A stretch of DNA of 64,000 nucleotides from Anaerobacillus alkalilacustris. Lineage in GTDB: Bacteria; Bacillota; Bacilli; Bacillales; Anaerobacillaceae. Shown piece by piece: positions 54,899 through 63,645 of the stretch (its first letter is position 1; every line of letters begins with the position of its first letter). A program made the translations under genes and the position numbers. The notes under the pieces are model-generated. The model was not told the origin of the DNA and made no database searches. It worked only from the letters and a program-made list of their open reading frames with translations. The stretch is taken from contig NZ_MLQR01000049.1 in assembly GCF_001866005.1 (NCBI RefSeq), positions 1 to 64,000 of the forward strand, written 5' to 3'.

Positions 54899-56524
54899 TT
54901 AATGATTGTTTAACCCAATAAATTGTTCTTCTTTCTTATTGGATACTACCTTTATTAAATTATCATTTTTCATTAGATAATATTGAACACTGTCTACTAA
55001 AGCTAACCAACTAGCTTTTATTATATTTCCAGATACACCTATAGTACTCCATTTCTCTGTTCCATCAGAAGATTCAATTAAAACACGAACCTTTGAGGCT
55101 GTTGCTTCTGTTTCATCAAGAACTCGAACTTTATAGTCAGATAAATACATATTTTTAATAATTGGATAAAATTGTTCTAGCCCCTTACGAAGAGCATGAT
55201 CAAGCGCATTGACAGGGCCGTTCCCCTCTGCAGCTGTTAATACCATTTCATCATGCACACAAAGCTTGACTACAGCTTCTGTAGAAAAGATATCTTCTCC
55301 ATTTTTTTCAACAAAGATCTTATAATAATCTAATAAAAAGTATTCTTTCCATTCACTAAAACTCTTTTTCACTAAAAGTTCAAATGAAGCCTCAGCCGCT
55401 TCGTATTGATAGCCTTCATGTTCTTTTTCTTTAATTTTCTCAAGAAGCAATTTAGAGTTTGGATCTTTTTTATCAATTGAATAGTTCCACTCTTTAGCTT
55501 TAAACATTAAGTTACTTTGCCCTGAAAGTTCAGAAATGAGAACACGCCTACTATTCCCTATTAGTTCAGGCTTAATATGTTCATACGTTTCAGGATGCTT
55601 TAAAACAGCGCTAACATGCATTCCACCTTTATGTGCAAAAGCACTTTTTCCAACAAATGGCTGATTACTTGGTGCAGCCTGGTTAGCAACTTCATGAACA
55701 AATTTTGATATAGAAGTTAAATTACTTAAGTTTTCTTTCTTTACACACTGGTAATTAAGTTTTACCTGTAAATTTGGGATAACAGAAATTAAATTTGCAT
55801 TCCCGCATCGTTCTCCATAACCATTGATCGTTCCTTGAATATGTCTAGCACCCGCTTGAACTGCAGATAGAGAATTTGCAACGGCTACTTCACCATCATT
55901 ATGACAATGAATCCCTATCTGTATATTTATTTTATCACATACAGTTTTAACAATTTCATATATTTCATGGGGAAGAGTTCCACCGTTTGTATCACAAAGT
56001 GCTATACAGTCAGCTCCTGCTTCTTCAGCTACCTTAATAGCTTTTAGAGCGTACTCTTTATTTTGTTTATAGCCGTCAAAAAAGTGCTCAGCATCAAAAA
56101 TAACTTCAAGACCATTGTCTTTTAAATAAGCTACAGAGTCTCTAATCATATCAAGGTTTTCTTCTAATGTTGTTTTTAGAGCCTCAATCACTTGGAAATC
56201 CCACGTTTTACCAAAAATCGCAACTACTTTAACACCACTTTCAATTAACTTCTGAAGGTTTTCATCTTCGTTTGCTTTAACACCAATCCTTCGTGTGCTT
56301 CCAAAAGCTGTTATTTTAGAATGACTAAGTTGAAGGTCTTGGACTTTTTGAAAAAATTCCATATCTTTTGGGTTACTTCCCGGCCAACCGCCTTCTATAT
56401 AATGAACTCCAATTTCATCCAACTTTTCTACAATCTTTAATTTGTCATCTACAGATAAGCTTATGCCCTCACCCTGTGTTCCATCACGTAAAGTCGTATC
56501 ATAGAGAAAAACTTGTTCTCTCAA
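54899..56524 (-). CDS. cimA: (R)-citramalate synthase
   Basis: A 541-residue DRE-TIM metallolyase with [14 protein letters not shown] at the N-terminus, [15 protein letters not shown] and a C-terminal LeuA-type allosteric domain. The GEG rather than a 2-isopropylmalate synthase pattern, and the length, fit the CimA family. It condenses pyruvate and acetyl-CoA into citramalate, a threonine-independent route to isoleucine common in anaerobes. Confidence 0.9.
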   Translation of the reverse strand: MREQVFLYDTTLRDGTQGEGISLSVDDKLKIVEKLDEIGVHYIEGGWPGSNPKDMEFFQKVQDLQLSHSKITAFGSTRRIGVKANEDENLQKLIESGVKVVAIFGKTWDFQVIEALKTTLEENLDMIRDSVAYLKDNGLEVIFDAEHFFDGYKQNKEYALKAIKVAEEAGADCIALCDTNGGTLPHEIYEIVKTVCDKINIQIGIHCHNDGEVAVANSLSAVQAGARHIQGTINGYGERCGNANLISVIPNLQVKLNYQCVKKENLSNLTSISKFVHEVANQAAPSNQPFVGKSAFAHKGGMHVSAVLKHPETYEHIKPELIGNSRRVLISELSGQSNLMFKAKEWNYSIDKKDPNSKLLLEKIKEKEHEGYQYEAAEASFELLVKKSFSEWKEYFLLDYYKIFVEKNGEDIFSTEAVVKLCVHDEMVLTAAEGNGPVNALDHALRKGLEQFYPIIKNMYLSDYKVRVLDETEATASKVRVLIESSDGTEKWSTIGVSGNIIKASWLALVDSVQYYLMKNDNLIKVVSNKKEEQFIGLNNH

Positions 56525-56831
56525 GCTAATTCCTCCAATTCAAAATAATTAAAAATAAGACTTTGCCAAAAAACAACTACTTTCCTTAATAACAATAATT
56601 ATTACTCACTTTATTTTGTTGAAGTTTTAGTTTATCTTAAATTTTAAAAGTCATATTTCCGTAACTTTAATGATTTTCATTGTTAGATTTCTTCCTAATA
56701 ATGCATAAAAGTATATCATAGCTTATTTATTAATTCTATATATTTTCTGAAAAAATAAAAAATATAGAAAACTTTAGTTATTATAAGAAAGAATATAACT
56801 ATTCATAAAAATATATTAAAGTCTCCGATGT

Positions 56832-56945
56832 AAATGAGTGAATTAATAATTATTTAGAAAGAGCCACAAAAAGCTATATCTAGTCACATATGTTTTAACG
56901 TAACAGTAGTTATAGTGTCTCAGACGCAAAAATAATGAATATATA
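56832..56945. repeat. Palindromic mini-element, copy 3 (degenerate)
   Basis: It shares AATTATTTAGAAAGAGCCA, CTATATCTAGT and GCAAAAATAATG with the reverse complement of the element at 41376. The arms pair imperfectly. The remainder of the 453-base gap between cimA and the antiterminator gene is AT-rich with no gene seen. Confidence 0.45.
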
Positions 56946-56953
56946 GAAAAAGA

Positions 56954-56969
56954 AGAGGGTTTGCCCTCT
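56954..56969 (-). terminator. Terminator after the antiterminator gene
   Basis: AGAGGG and CCCTCT with a 4-base loop, followed on the minus strand by TTCTTTTTC. Confidence 0.65.
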
Positions 56970-56977
56970 CCTGATCA

Positions 56978-57808
56978 TTATTTTTCTGAAAGTCGCTGTA
57001 TGTGCAATGCAATGTACGCTTGTTCAGATATCGGTAAATCAAACTGATATACTTCCTTGATTAAATTGCCTATTTTTTCAGCTGTATCAAAAGCTTTTTT
57101 ATGTTTTTTCTTAATCACTTCAAGCATCTCTTCATCCATATCATGAAATGGCTCTTTTTGCTGAATCCTTTGAAAAGCAAAACGTAAATGGGTTAACAGG
57201 CGTTGGTAGGATAATGATTTAGCATGAATCGAAGTATTAAATTCCTTTTCAATTAAGCCAATAACGTCATTAACAAAGCTAGATACATCTAAAGAAGGTT
57301 TAAGACTTTTACGATTCATTTTAGCTGTATGTATGTGTAGCGCAATATAACCAACTTCATCGTTAGGTATTTCAATACTTAAACGTTCCTTTATTCTTTT
57401 TTGTGCCCAAAGTCCAACTTCATACTCTTCTGGATATAATATTTTTATTTCTTGAAGTAATTTATTATTAATTTCATATCCTTGTTTGAGCCTTTCAAAC
57501 GCAAAAGAAAGATGATCTGTTAAAGCAACATGAACGTGATCATTTAAAGGGGTCATTAAAGCCCCCTCTGCATAACTAATAATTTCTTCAGCAATTTTAA
57601 TATGTTCTATTGGAAGTGTACTTAATATTTCTTGAAATTTTTCATAATCATCATTATCTTCCATTACAAACACTTTTTCCACGTTATTCTTTGCAATGAT
57701 ATCATTTTTCTTCTTTTGAAAAGCAATTCCAGGACCTATTGCAATTTTTTCACTAGTACCTTCTTGAACAATTACAGCATTGTTATTCAGGATTTTTTTT
57801 ATTTTCAT
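56978..57808 (-). CDS. licT: BglG/LicT-family transcriptional antiterminator
   Basis: A 276-residue protein: an RNA-binding CAT domain (residues 1-55, MKIKKILNNNAVIV) and two PRD domains with the four regulatory His present (HVHVALTDH, YIALHIHTA, LLTHLRFAF, YIALHIQRL). It binds a RAT RNA hairpin and prevents termination, controlled by PTS phosphorylation. A LicT-type RAT with terminator lies upstream of its own operon, so it is autoregulated. No sugar-specific gene is present, so the inducing sugar is unknown; GlcT-like roles cannot be excluded. Confidence 0.88.
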   Translation of the reverse strand: MKIKKILNNNAVIVQEGTSEKIAIGPGIAFQKKKNDIIAKNNVEKVFVMEDNDDYEKFQEILSTLPIEHIKIAEEIISYAEGALMTPLNDHVHVALTDHLSFAFERLKQGYEINNKLLQEIKILYPEEYEVGLWAQKRIKERLSIEIPNDEVGYIALHIHTAKMNRKSLKPSLDVSSFVNDVIGLIEKEFNTSIHAKSLSYQRLLTHLRFAFQRIQQKEPFHDMDEEMLEVIKKKHKKAFDTAEKIGNLIKEVYQFDLPISEQAYIALHIQRLSEK

Positions 57809-57872
57809 TTATGATTCTCCTTTTAACTCATTGGCTAACTAGAAAATCGTTTTATCATCCTTAACCTTGTTA

Positions 57873-58382
57873 TTAATTTAATTTTACCTCAATCACTTCT
57901 GTCTTACCAGCAGTCACTGTAGTAGTGTTTTCTTTTCTTATTTCATTTACTATTTCTCCATTTGTAATAACCATTGGAGTGATAATACTAGAAGCTTTTT
58001 CTTTTACTAACTCTAAAGAAAACTCAACTAAACGATCACCAACCTTTACTTTATCTCCTTCCTTAATATATGTGGTAAATCCTTCTCCATTCATTGAAAC
58101 CGTTTCTAAACCGATATGAATTAATATCTCCATACCACCTAAAGATTTTATTCCAATCGCATGTTTCGTTGGGAAAACCTGGACAATCTCACCTTCTACT
58201 GGTGAAACTACTAACCCCTCTGTTGGTTCAATTGCAATACCATCTCCCATCATTTTTTGAGAAAAAACCGGGTCTGGAACTTGATCAATACTTAATAAGT
58301 TTCCTGTTAGTGGAGCAAAAATTTTCTCACTTTCAATTTTTACCTCTTTACTTTTTCCTAAACCAAATAATTTTTTTAACAT
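57873..58382 (-). CDS. Glucose-type PTS EIIA protein
   Basis: A 169-residue EIIA of the glucose family, with the phospho-accepting His in EILIHIGLETV and the second His in FPTKHAIGI. It accepts phosphate from HPr and passes it to an EIIB; it may also modify antiterminators. The ATG at 58382 follows AAAGGGAG. It stands alone, without EIIBC genes, ahead of the antiterminator. Confidence 0.9.
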   Translation of the reverse strand: MLKKLFGLGKSKEVKIESEKIFAPLTGNLLSIDQVPDPVFSQKMMGDGIAIEPTEGLVVSPVEGEIVQVFPTKHAIGIKSLGGMEILIHIGLETVSMNGEGFTTYIKEGDKVKVGDRLVEFSLELVKEKASSIITPMVITNGEIVNEIRKENTTTVTAGKTEVIEVKLN

Positions 58383-58438
58383 ACTATCTCCCTTTCTACT
58401 CATTTAATAATAACTATAACTATAAGTATATGTAAAAA

Positions 58439-58493
58439 AGGCAAAACCTACCCCTGCAAAGGGATACCCTTTGCAGAAATTTAGGTTTTGCCT
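58439..58493 (-). terminator. RAT-controlled terminator in the EIIA leader
   Basis: Outer arms TAGGTTTTGCCT and AGGCAAAACCTA, with inner CTGCAAAGGG and CCCTTTGCAG, followed by TTTTTT on the minus strand. One outer arm belongs to the RAT, so antiterminator binding would disrupt it. Confidence 0.9.
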
Positions 58494-58510
58494 GAATACA
58501 GTAACAATCC
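58480..58510 (-). promoter_or_regulatory. Ribonucleic antiterminator (RAT), LicT/SacT type
   Basis: The minus strand reads GGATTGTTACTG, five bases, CAGGCAAAACCTAAA, the pattern of RAT elements of the bgl/sac systems. It overlaps the terminator stem and is the expected binding site of the antiterminator encoded in the same operon. Confidence 0.92.
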
Positions 58511-58524
58511 TACAATATTTAACA

Positions 58525-58690
58525 GAGAAGCGCACGCCTTCATTACGAGTGGCTGCTCCTGTGCCCTCCGTTTGCTCGTCGCAAAGCTGTATGAAGCCAA
58601 TCAACGAAGAATTCCAAGCAGTAATTGAAGTCAGTTGCTTGACTGAAGTGACCGAGTTCATAGGCGCTAGAGCTAGACACCTTTCCAAGT
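58525..58690 (+). repeat. Dispersed hairpin repeat, copy H (degenerate)
   Basis: It begins AGAAGCGCACGCCTTCATTA and ends TAGGCGCTAGAGCTAGACAC. It lies between the EIIA promoter (58732-58760) and the RAT, so it must be transcribed in the leader. No gene is present in 58383-58832. Confidence 0.65.
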
Positions 58691-58731
58691 ACAAGGATTT
58701 AATAAAATCCTTGTAAGAGTTTATTATTCTT

Positions 58732-58760
58732 AATTTACTATCTACATTTACTGATGTCAA
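58732..58760 (-). promoter_or_regulatory. Sigma-A promoter of the EIIA-antiterminator operon
   Basis: Minus-strand TTGACA, 17 bases, TAAATT. It lies 220 bases upstream of the RAT, an unusual distance explained by repeat copy H. Confidence 0.65.
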
Positions 58761-58832
58761 TATGAAAACAGAAACATATTATGTTTATTATAAACAAAAG
58801 TTTTGCATTACAGAAAGAGGTGTACAAGTGCA

Positions 58833-58961
58833 ATGAATAACAGGGCAAGATTTCCAATTCAGCGCCTTATCAATTATACAGAATTGTTACACAAGCTTAA
58901 ATTTTTTACCGATGATGATAAAAAAGAAATCTTAGATAAAATACGCGCGAAGAATAAGTAA
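58833..58961 (+). CDS. Small protein, 42 residues, unknown
   Basis: An ATG ten bases after AGAGGTG opens a 42-residue frame with FPIQRLINYTELLHKL, FFTDDDKKEILDKI and a basic end. The amphipathic helical character and good ribosome site argue for a real gene. I do not recognise the family. It lies between the EIIA promoter (divergent) and the guanine riboswitch of xpt, and has no visible terminator of its own. Confidence 0.5.
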   Translation: MNNRARFPIQRLINYTELLHKLKFFTDDDKKEILDKIRAKNK

Positions 58962-59060
58962 AAATTTAGAAAAACTATCTTTAATTGTTATTTATGCGAA
59001 TATTTAATTCAATTAATATTAAAAACGTTCGGGAAAAGTGCTATTCTAATAAAAGAACTT

Positions 59061-59070
59061 GTGCTATAAT
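59061..59070 (+). promoter_or_regulatory. Extended -10 promoter of the xpt leader
   Basis: GTGCTATAAT contains the TGN extended element and a consensus -10, 21 bases upstream of the purine aptamer. A -35 match is poor. Confidence 0.55.
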
Positions 59071-59090
59071 CACGAAGTAATTAAATATTT

Positions 59091-59157
59091 CTCGTATAAT
59101 AGCAGGGATATGGCCTGCAAGTTTCTACCGGATTACCTTAAATAATCTGACTACGAG
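59091..59157 (+). ncRNA. Purine riboswitch, guanine type
   Basis: P1 arms CTCGTA and TACGAG; TATAAT, GGATATGGCCTGCAAGTTTC, TACCGG and CTGACTACGAG follow in the canonical order. The specificity base in GACTAC is C, as in guanine-binding members, rather than U as in adenine-binding members. With the terminator at 59224-59290 it represses xpt and the permease when guanine or hypoxanthine is high. Confidence 0.95.
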
Positions 59158-59223
59158 TGATTGGGATAGCTATCGCTAATTTTTTATATTCTAGCATAGT
59201 TATAAATTTTCGGTTATAGTAAG

Positions 59224-59905
<682 letters not shown>

Positions 59906-59947
59906 TCATTCTATTAAATATAAACCATATTTTAAGGAGAGAAATAA

Positions 59948-61465
59948 ATGTCAACAAATCAAATTCAATATCCTTGGTATAAAAAAGAGGACACTGATGC
60001 TTTCTTTGCACTTTTTCAAAATAACTTAGCAAACTTTGTAATTATCGCTGTTACAATGCTTGGTATGGGTTTTCCTACAAGTATTGTCTTTGGTAAAGTT
60101 ATACCAGGTGCTGCAGTTGCTGTAATTGTCGGAAACTTATACTATGCTTTTTCAGCCAAACGATTAGCTCAAAAAGAAGGGCGTACAAATGTAACAGCCC
60201 TTTCGTACGGTATAAGTACACCCGTTATGTTTGTCTTTTTATTCGGAGTTTTAGCACCAGCTAATGCTTTAACTGGTGATCCTGAATTAGCTTGGAAAAT
60301 TGCTCTTGCTGCTTGTTTAATTAGCGGATTTATTGAAATTTTAATTAGCTTTACTGGAACCTGGGTGAGAAATAACATTCCTCGCGCAGCAATGCTTGGG
60401 GCTCTAGCAGGCGTTGCTTTAACTTTCATCGCTGGTGAGATGTTATTTAGAACGTTTGAAATGCCTGTTATTGGTTTATTTGTTTTAGCAGTTATTTTAG
60501 TCGGTATTATAGGGAAAGTAGCGTTGCCATTCAAAATCCCAGCATCATTATTTGCCATTGTTATCGGTACTGTATTAGCTTTTTCTCTAGGTTACACAGA
60601 ATCAACTAAAATATCAGAAGGTCTTTCTAACTTTGGTTTTTATCCTTTATTACCTACGTTTGCTGCATTTGAGGGAGTTGGTTTATTATTTGGAACAATG
60701 ATTGCTTTACTTGCTGTTATTTTACCAATTACAATTTATAATGCAGTAGAAACTATGAACAACGTTGAAGCAATGGCTGCTGAAGGTGACAGCTATGATG
60801 TTCGCGAGTGTCAAGCTGTCGATGGTGCTGGTACTGTCATTGGTGCATTGTTTGGTGGGATGTTCCCAACAACAGTTTATATCGCATCTGTTGGTTCAAA
60901 ATGGATGGGAGCTGGACGTGGGTATAGTATTCTAAATGCAATTGTTTTCGGATTTGCAGCTATGTTCGGGGTAATTGCAGCTTTATCATCAATCATTCCC
61001 ATCTCAGTAGTTGCTCCTATATTAGTGTTTGTTGGTATTTCTATGGTATCTACTGCTTTTCAAACGAATGAAAAAAAATATTATCCGGCTGTCGTTTTAG
61101 CAATGCTTCCTTATTTAGCAAACTTTATTATGACACGCTTTAATAATTCTGCCGGGGAAGCAGTTGCTAATTTTTCAAGTGCTATCGTACCATTAGGACA
61201 AGGTGCTATGTTCTCAGGAATTATCCTAGGTGCGATTACTGTATTCATTATAGACAACAACTTTAAAAAAGCTTCTATATTTTCATTCATTGGCGCTGCG
61301 CTTTCTTATGTTGGATTAATTCATGCTCCTTCACTTACATTAAATGCAGCTTTTGACTATATGTTCGGTTATATCCTTATTGGAATTTTCTTTTCAATGT
61401 ATGCTTTTAAAAAGCATACAAATGTTAATGGACAAGATTTAAAGTCAGAAAAAAAAGCAGCTTAA
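59948..61465 (+). CDS. NCS2-like purine (xanthine/guanine) permease
   Basis: A 505-residue transporter with about 12-14 membrane helices and features of the nucleobase transporter superfamily (TNVTALSYGISTPVMF, MNNVEAMAAEG, GGMFPTTVYIASVG). It is longer than and distinct from B. subtilis PbuX (about 438 residues). Linkage to xpt and to the guanine riboswitch argues for xanthine or guanine uptake; the exact substrate is inference. Confidence 0.8.
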   Translation: MSTNQIQYPWYKKEDTDAFFALFQNNLANFVIIAVTMLGMGFPTSIVFGKVIPGAAVAVIVGNLYYAFSAKRLAQKEGRTNVTALSYGISTPVMFVFLFGVLAPANALTGDPELAWKIALAACLISGFIEILISFTGTWVRNNIPRAAMLGALAGVALTFIAGEMLFRTFEMPVIGLFVLAVILVGIIGKVALPFKIPASLFAIVIGTVLAFSLGYTESTKISEGLSNFGFYPLLPTFAAFEGVGLLFGTMIALLAVILPITIYNAVETMNNVEAMAAEGDSYDVRECQAVDGAGTVIGALFGGMFPTTVYIASVGSKWMGAGRGYSILNAIVFGFAAMFGVIAALSSIIPISVVAPILVFVGISMVSTAFQTNEKKYYPAVVLAMLPYLANFIMTRFNNSAGEAVANFSSAIVPLGQGAMFSGIILGAITVFIIDNNFKKASIFSFIGAALSYVGLIHAPSLTLNAAFDYMFGYILIGIFFSMYAFKKHTNVNGQDLKSEKKAA

Positions 61466-61478
61466 TAATAATGAAATA

Positions 61479-61522
61479 AAACGGTTTCTGTCCATTGCTA
61501 ATACAATGAGCAGAAACCGTTT
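61479..61522. terminator. Terminator between the permease and the HAD gene
   Basis: AAACGGTTTCTG pairs with CAGAAACCGTTT and has T and A runs on both sides. Confidence 0.9.
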
Positions 61523-61524
61523 TT

Positions 61525-62397
61525 TTATTTTCCTACCGTTTCTTTTAAAAATTTATTTATCGCAAAGGCAACACCATTCTCATCATTAGTTTTTGTAATG
61601 TAACTACAAATGTCTTTTATCTCAGGTTCGGCATTTCCCATGGCAACACTTATCCCTGCTGCTTTTAGCATTGAAACGTCATTAAAGTTATCACCAATTG
61701 CCATTACTTCCTCCATGGATATACCCTTGCTTTCCGCAAACTTCTTCAAGGCAATTCCTTTTTGTGCATTTTGAGTTGATATTTCAAGATTATCACTTGC
61801 AGAAGAACTAATAGATAATTCGTAAAAAGGATTTTCTAATTTATTTTTCCCCTCTAATCTTGCATTTTCATCTTTTGTAAATGCTAAAACTTTAAGGATT
61901 TCGACATTTTTGTCTTCTACAAGTTTTTCAAAACTTTCTACATACGTTATTTCTCCTTGTTGAAATCTACGTTCTGCAATTTGTAATGCCTCTTTATTAC
62001 TTGCATCAAAGCCTGTACTTTCGATCACGTCGATAACAACTAGTAGCGCTTGTTTGCGGTCTTTTGTAAATGCACCTTTCGTCGTGTAAATTTCATAATA
62101 AATATCTAGTGAACCTAGTATAGTTTCGATTTTCCTAAATTGTTTATTTGACAAAGGGGTACTATCAATAATTTCTCCTTCCTCAGAACGAATTTCCGCT
62201 CCATTTACACAAATAATCGGACAACGAATTCCAGCTTCTTTTAATGGTTTGATTGCCTCCGTATAATCTCTACCTGTTGCAACAACAACTAGTATTCCGC
62301 TTTCTTGAGCCGCTAGAATTGCCTTTGCATTTTCTCCAGGTAGCTCGCGCATATGATCAACAAGAGTTCCATCCATATCAGTTGCAATTAATTTCAT
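61525..62397 (-). CDS. Cof-type HAD-IIB phosphatase
   Basis: A 290-residue HAD hydrolase with motif I TDMDGTLVD (nucleophile Asp at residue 7), VVATGRDYTEA, and motif IV IGDNFNDVSMLKAAG near residue 236. A C2B cap is present. It dephosphorylates small metabolites such as sugar phosphates or FMN; the substrate is not predictable. Monocistronic. Confidence 0.88.
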   Translation of the reverse strand: MKLIATDMDGTLVDHMRELPGENAKAILAAQESGILVVVATGRDYTEAIKPLKEAGIRCPIICVNGAEIRSEEGEIIDSTPLSNKQFRKIETILGSLDIYYEIYTTKGAFTKDRKQALLVVIDVIESTGFDASNKEALQIAERRFQQGEITYVESFEKLVEDKNVEILKVLAFTKDENARLEGKNKLENPFYELSISSSASDNLEISTQNAQKGIALKKFAESKGISMEEVMAIGDNFNDVSMLKAAGISVAMGNAEPEIKDICSYITKTNDENGVAFAINKFLKETVGK

Positions 62398-62525
62398 TTT
62401 GACTCCTCCACTTCCTATTACTATAAATTAAAGATTATCAAAATCTTTCATTATAAACAAACTGCTTTCTTTAGTATCCCAGAGCAAAAAAACGATTTCA
62501 TAATCTACGATCTATTCCCTATTCT

Positions 62526-62819
62526 TCATAGGATCATTCTTCTTGTCATACCCCCATCAACGACAATATTAGAACCTGTTATGAAATCATTGTCCTCCTC
62601 CGTTTAAATAAGCAACCTTTTGCGATATCACTAGGTTTTCCAACCCTTTTTGAAAAATGTTGTTGATGATCAACTTCGTTTATTGCGATCCAACCTGGGC
62701 TAATCGTATTTACTTTAATAGCATCTGCACTTAAAGTGGCTGCTAGGGCGTGCGTTAATGCTAATATTCCATCTTTTGAAGCAGCATAGGCTTCAGAATT
62801 AAGCTCAGACACGATAGCT
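62526..62819 (-). pseudogene. Short-chain dehydrogenase/reductase, truncated and frameshifted
   Basis: The C-terminal half of an SDR is visible: [17 protein letters not shown] with the catalytic Tyr and Lys, then NTISPGW and [10 protein letters not shown]. After that the frame changes: the expected end [17 protein letters not shown] is in another frame up to a stop at 62526. The N-terminal nucleotide-binding half is missing, and the homology begins right at an insertion-sequence relic (62820-62869). Non-functional. Confidence 0.8.
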
Positions 62820-62869
62820 CTAGTGAATGTTTTTAATAGTTAAATTATATTTGTGCAACACTAGTGAAT
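62820..62869. mobile_element. Solo terminal relic of an IS4-like element
   Basis: The 38 bp at 62829-62866 match 211-248 of the window closely (GTTTTTAATAGT and GTGCAACACTAGTG). CTAGTGAAT is present on both sides (62820-62828, 62861-62869). No transposase sequence accompanies it; it marks the breakpoint in the SDR gene. Confidence 0.55.
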
Positions 62870-62948
62870 AAATTGTTATTAATTTTTTACTACTTCTTAT
62901 TGTCAATTATAATACTCTCGGGTGATAATGAATACGAGGAGGGATATA

Positions 62949-63224
62949 ATGATCATTAAAGTGTTTGCTAATTTTCGAGAAATTTGTGGTGGTAAAGTAA
63001 TAGAACTTACAGTAGAAGAAGGGCAATCCATCTCAACTGTGCTTGACGAACTCATCAACCAATTTCCCAAAATGTACGATGAATTGTACACTGTAGATAA
63101 ACAGCTGAAACCACTAGTCCATGTTTTTGTTAATGGTAGAAATATTATTCACCTCGAAGGATTAACAACGACAATTCATTCTTCTGATCAAATTGCTTTA
63201 TTTCCACCAGTAGCAGGAGGTTAA
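62949..63224 (+). CDS. moaD: MoaD/ThiS-family sulfur carrier
   Basis: A 91-residue beta-grasp protein with MIIKVFANFREICGG at the start and the C-terminal FPPVAGG, whose Gly-Gly is adenylated and thiocarboxylated. It supplies sulfur to the pterin cofactor of molybdenum or tungsten enzymes. Ribosome site GAGGAGGG fixes the ATG at 62949. The convergent aldehyde:ferredoxin oxidoreductase suggests service to its tungstopterin. Confidence 0.88.
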   Translation: MIIKVFANFREICGGKVIELTVEEGQSISTVLDELINQFPKMYDELYTVDKQLKPLVHVFVNGRNIIHLEGLTTTIHSSDQIALFPPVAGG

Positions 63225-63488
63225 ATGTTTGAAAAAGAACTTCAAATCAGAGGAATTTCTAGAAGCAATATTATTAACTACGTACTTCAAATAGGTGCAC
63301 TTGAAACTAGTTCAGACTCCATATTTAAAGGTAAATGTTGGTCTTGTGAAGTTTCAGAAGAAGGGAGTTTATATATATTTCAATCTGTAATTCCTATGGT
63401 AACAGTTACATTCACTTCTAAAGATAATGACATTTTAGACAAAGTAATTGTTAATTTCCGAAAAAAAACATTCCGTGCAGGAGGTTAA
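63225..63488 (+). CDS. Small protein with C-terminal Ala-Gly-Gly, moaD partner
   Basis: An 87-residue protein starting at the base after the moaD stop, with AGGAGG ribosome site inside the moaD end. It contains a CWSC pair near residues 38-41 and ends RKKTFRAGG. The fold looks alpha/beta with beta strands YIFQSVIPMVTVTF. It may correspond to the MoaD-related small domain (DUF1952 type) known next to MoaD, but I am unsure. The diglycine end invites a second sulfur-carrier role; that is inference. Confidence 0.6.
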   Translation: MFEKELQIRGISRSNIINYVLQIGALETSSDSIFKGKCWSCEVSEEGSLYIFQSVIPMVTVTFTSKDNDILDKVIVNFRKKTFRAGG

Positions 63489-63608
63489 TTTAATAATAAA
63501 GTTTTAACTTACATATCCTATCTATAAGAAGGAAATATTTAATAGAGTGCCAATTCTAGAATTTTTGTAATTTCAAAAGTTAAGTCTTTTCATACTTTTC
63601 TTTTGAAT

Positions 63609-63641
63609 AAAGGGAAGTCTCACATAACGAGACTTCCCTTT
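63609..63641. terminator. Bidirectional terminator between the moaD unit and AOR
   Basis: AAAGGGAAGTCTC pairs perfectly with GAGACTTCCCTTT across seven bases, between convergent genes. Confidence 0.9.
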
Positions 63642-63645
63642 ATTA

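Noticed and set aside
56525-56831. T-box leader for cimA
   Set aside because: The region is AT-rich without the T-box core or a specifier-type stem, and no terminator stands before cimA.
62005-62110. A possible fluoride or other riboswitch near crcB and elsewhere
   Set aside because: No aptamer landmarks were found upstream of crcB1 (49021-49135), and none in this HAD gene; only FMN, lysine and guanine riboswitches are supported.
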